A stretch of DNA of 13,007 nucleotides from Candidatus Bathyarchaeota archaeon (GTDB lineage Archaea > Thermoproteota > Bathyarchaeia > 40CM-2-53-6 > RBG-13-38-9). The stretch's first letter is position 1; each line of letters opens with the position of its first letter. The notes under the pieces are model-generated. The model was not told the origin of the DNA. It did no database searches and saw nothing but the letters and a program-made list of their open reading frames with translations. The position numbers were made by a program, and so were the translations under genes. Below, one piece after another: positions 12,401 through 13,007 of this stretch. The stretch covers positions 1 through 13,007 of the forward strand of contig JAPKYM010000369.1 of assembly GCA_026394315.1 (NCBI GenBank), written 5' to 3'.

Positions 12401-13007
12401 ATGGAAGAAATGAAAAATATCGAGGTTAGAGAACTTCAAACCCCACCGGTAATAGTGCCACCAAACTACACCATCTCAAAGATCGTTGGAATCTTGAAAG
12501 AGCGTGATGCTTACGAGGCTTTCATAGTTGAGAAAGACAGAGTGGGAATGATAACTATGAGAGACATCCTGAGAGTCTCCCAACTGACCAGTGCAAAGAC
12601 ATCAACCCTTGTCAAATATCCCACCAGACTCTCACCTACGACCAATCTCGGTCGGGCTTCAAGGATAATGACAGATTACAGACTCAGAGCCTTGCCGATA
12701 GTTGATGATGGTGAGATTACAGGTGCAGTTACTGCCAAGAGAATCCTTGAGACCATATCAGAAAGAGGAGTACCGAACTTGCAGGTGAAATCAATAGCAT
12801 CAGGCAGTCTGACAACTGTCACTGCCGATGAGACCGTTGCAAAAGCAAGAACTGTGATGATTGAGAAGAGGTTTGATCATTTACCAGTCACTTCCGAAGA
12901 CAAGGTCGCAGGAATAATTACCTCAAGTCAGATAGTCCTTCACCTGATGCCCACTGAAAGAATTGGAAGCGAGACCTTAGGCATGGAAGGTCAAAGAAGT
13001 CTCGGAT
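12401..13007 (+). CDS. CBS-domain protein (3' end beyond the window)
   Basis: The ATG at 12401 opens a frame with no stop for the 202 codons left in the window. Three CBS motifs can be read: residues about 6-60 (TPPVIVPPNYTISKIVGIL...VGMITMRDILRV), 68-120 (YPTRLSPTTNLGRASRIM...LRALPIVDDGEITGAVTAKRIL), and 126-185 (SIASGSLTTVTADETVAKARTVM...FDHLPVTSEDKVAGIITSSQIV). A fourth is likely past the edge, since CBS motifs work in pairs. CBS pairs sense adenosine nucleotides such as AMP, ATP or SAM; stand-alone archaeal CBS proteins are often regulatory. GAGGT lies about 9 nt upstream of the ATG. The 101-bp gap before it (12300-12400) has only a weak TATA-like TTTATGG near 12328. Confidence 0.9.
   Translation, partial: MEEMKNIEVRELQTPPVIVPPNYTISKIVGILKERDAYEAFIVEKDRVGMITMRDILRVSQLTSAKTSTLVKYPTRLSPTTNLGRASRIMTDYRLRALPIVDDGEITGAVTAKRILETISERGVPNLQVKSIASGSLTTVTADETVAKARTVMIEKRFDHLPVTSEDKVAGIITSSQIVLHLMPTERIGSETLGMEGQRSLG

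Noticed and set aside
12301..12429. Hydrophobic stretch (WQFLGIGLWVITLFVTVCEV) readable before the CBS gene
   Set aside because: It is the tail of a frame that begins inside the kinase remnant, has no start of its own, and overlaps the CBS start.
1..13007. CRISPR array, insertion sequence or prophage
   Set aside because: No regularly spaced repeats, transposase motifs, terminal inverted repeats with target duplications, integrase or phage structural genes are present.

Overview
The window is most likely an archaeal chromosome segment. It has JAMM/MPN+, CutA1, SpoVT-AbrB, UPF0182 and CBS proteins, a tRNA-Leu with encoded CCA and an apparent 18-nt intron outside the anticodon loop, TATA-like boxes about 25 nt upstream of likely starts, and a mix of leaderless starts and starts with AGGTGA-type ribosome binding sites (complementary to an archaeal 16S tail). 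TTG starts are common and GC content is moderate. A member of the TACK group (Bathyarchaeia- or Thaumarchaeota-like) would fit, but no phylogenetic marker is present, so that placement is a guess.

Layout. From 1 to 6.4 kb everything reads leftwards. In transcription order these are a 3-hydroxyisobutyrate-dehydrogenase-like enzyme (5447-6328), then a Tat secretion cluster: tatA, a membrane zinc-ribbon protein overlapping its end, tatC, and a short relic of a P-type ATPase N-domain (5323-3497). Next come a secreted, C-terminally anchored protein with a jelly-roll-like module (2343-3374), an 85-residue membrane protein (1944-2201), an RraA/HMG-aldolase-family protein (1171-1830) and an EamA transporter (156-1010). 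A small AbrB-like protein (6492-6749) diverges from the dehydrogenase and converges on tRNA-Leu(CAG) (6762-6867, minus).

From 7 kb onwards genes read rightwards: a 945-residue UPF0182 membrane protein followed 21 nt later by a two-TM protein with a minimal HSP20 domain, then a cutA-JAMM pair, a clearly broken aspartate kinase gene (11348-12299), and a CBS-domain protein running off the right edge.

How the genes fit together. tatA and tatC would form a minimal archaeal twin-arginine translocase, and the zinc-ribbon membrane protein between them is a candidate accessory factor. UPF0182 and the HSP20-like membrane protein look like a two-gene membrane unit of unknown function. The most striking pattern outside genes is a short (GC)n element, GCGCGC or longer, that sits between genes, often just past a stop codon and sometimes followed by a hairpin or T-rich stretch. 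A related octamer, GCGCACGC, forms an inverted repeat in the only divergent promoter region and occurs once more upstream of the secreted-protein gene. Two decayed genes show that part of the window is eroding.
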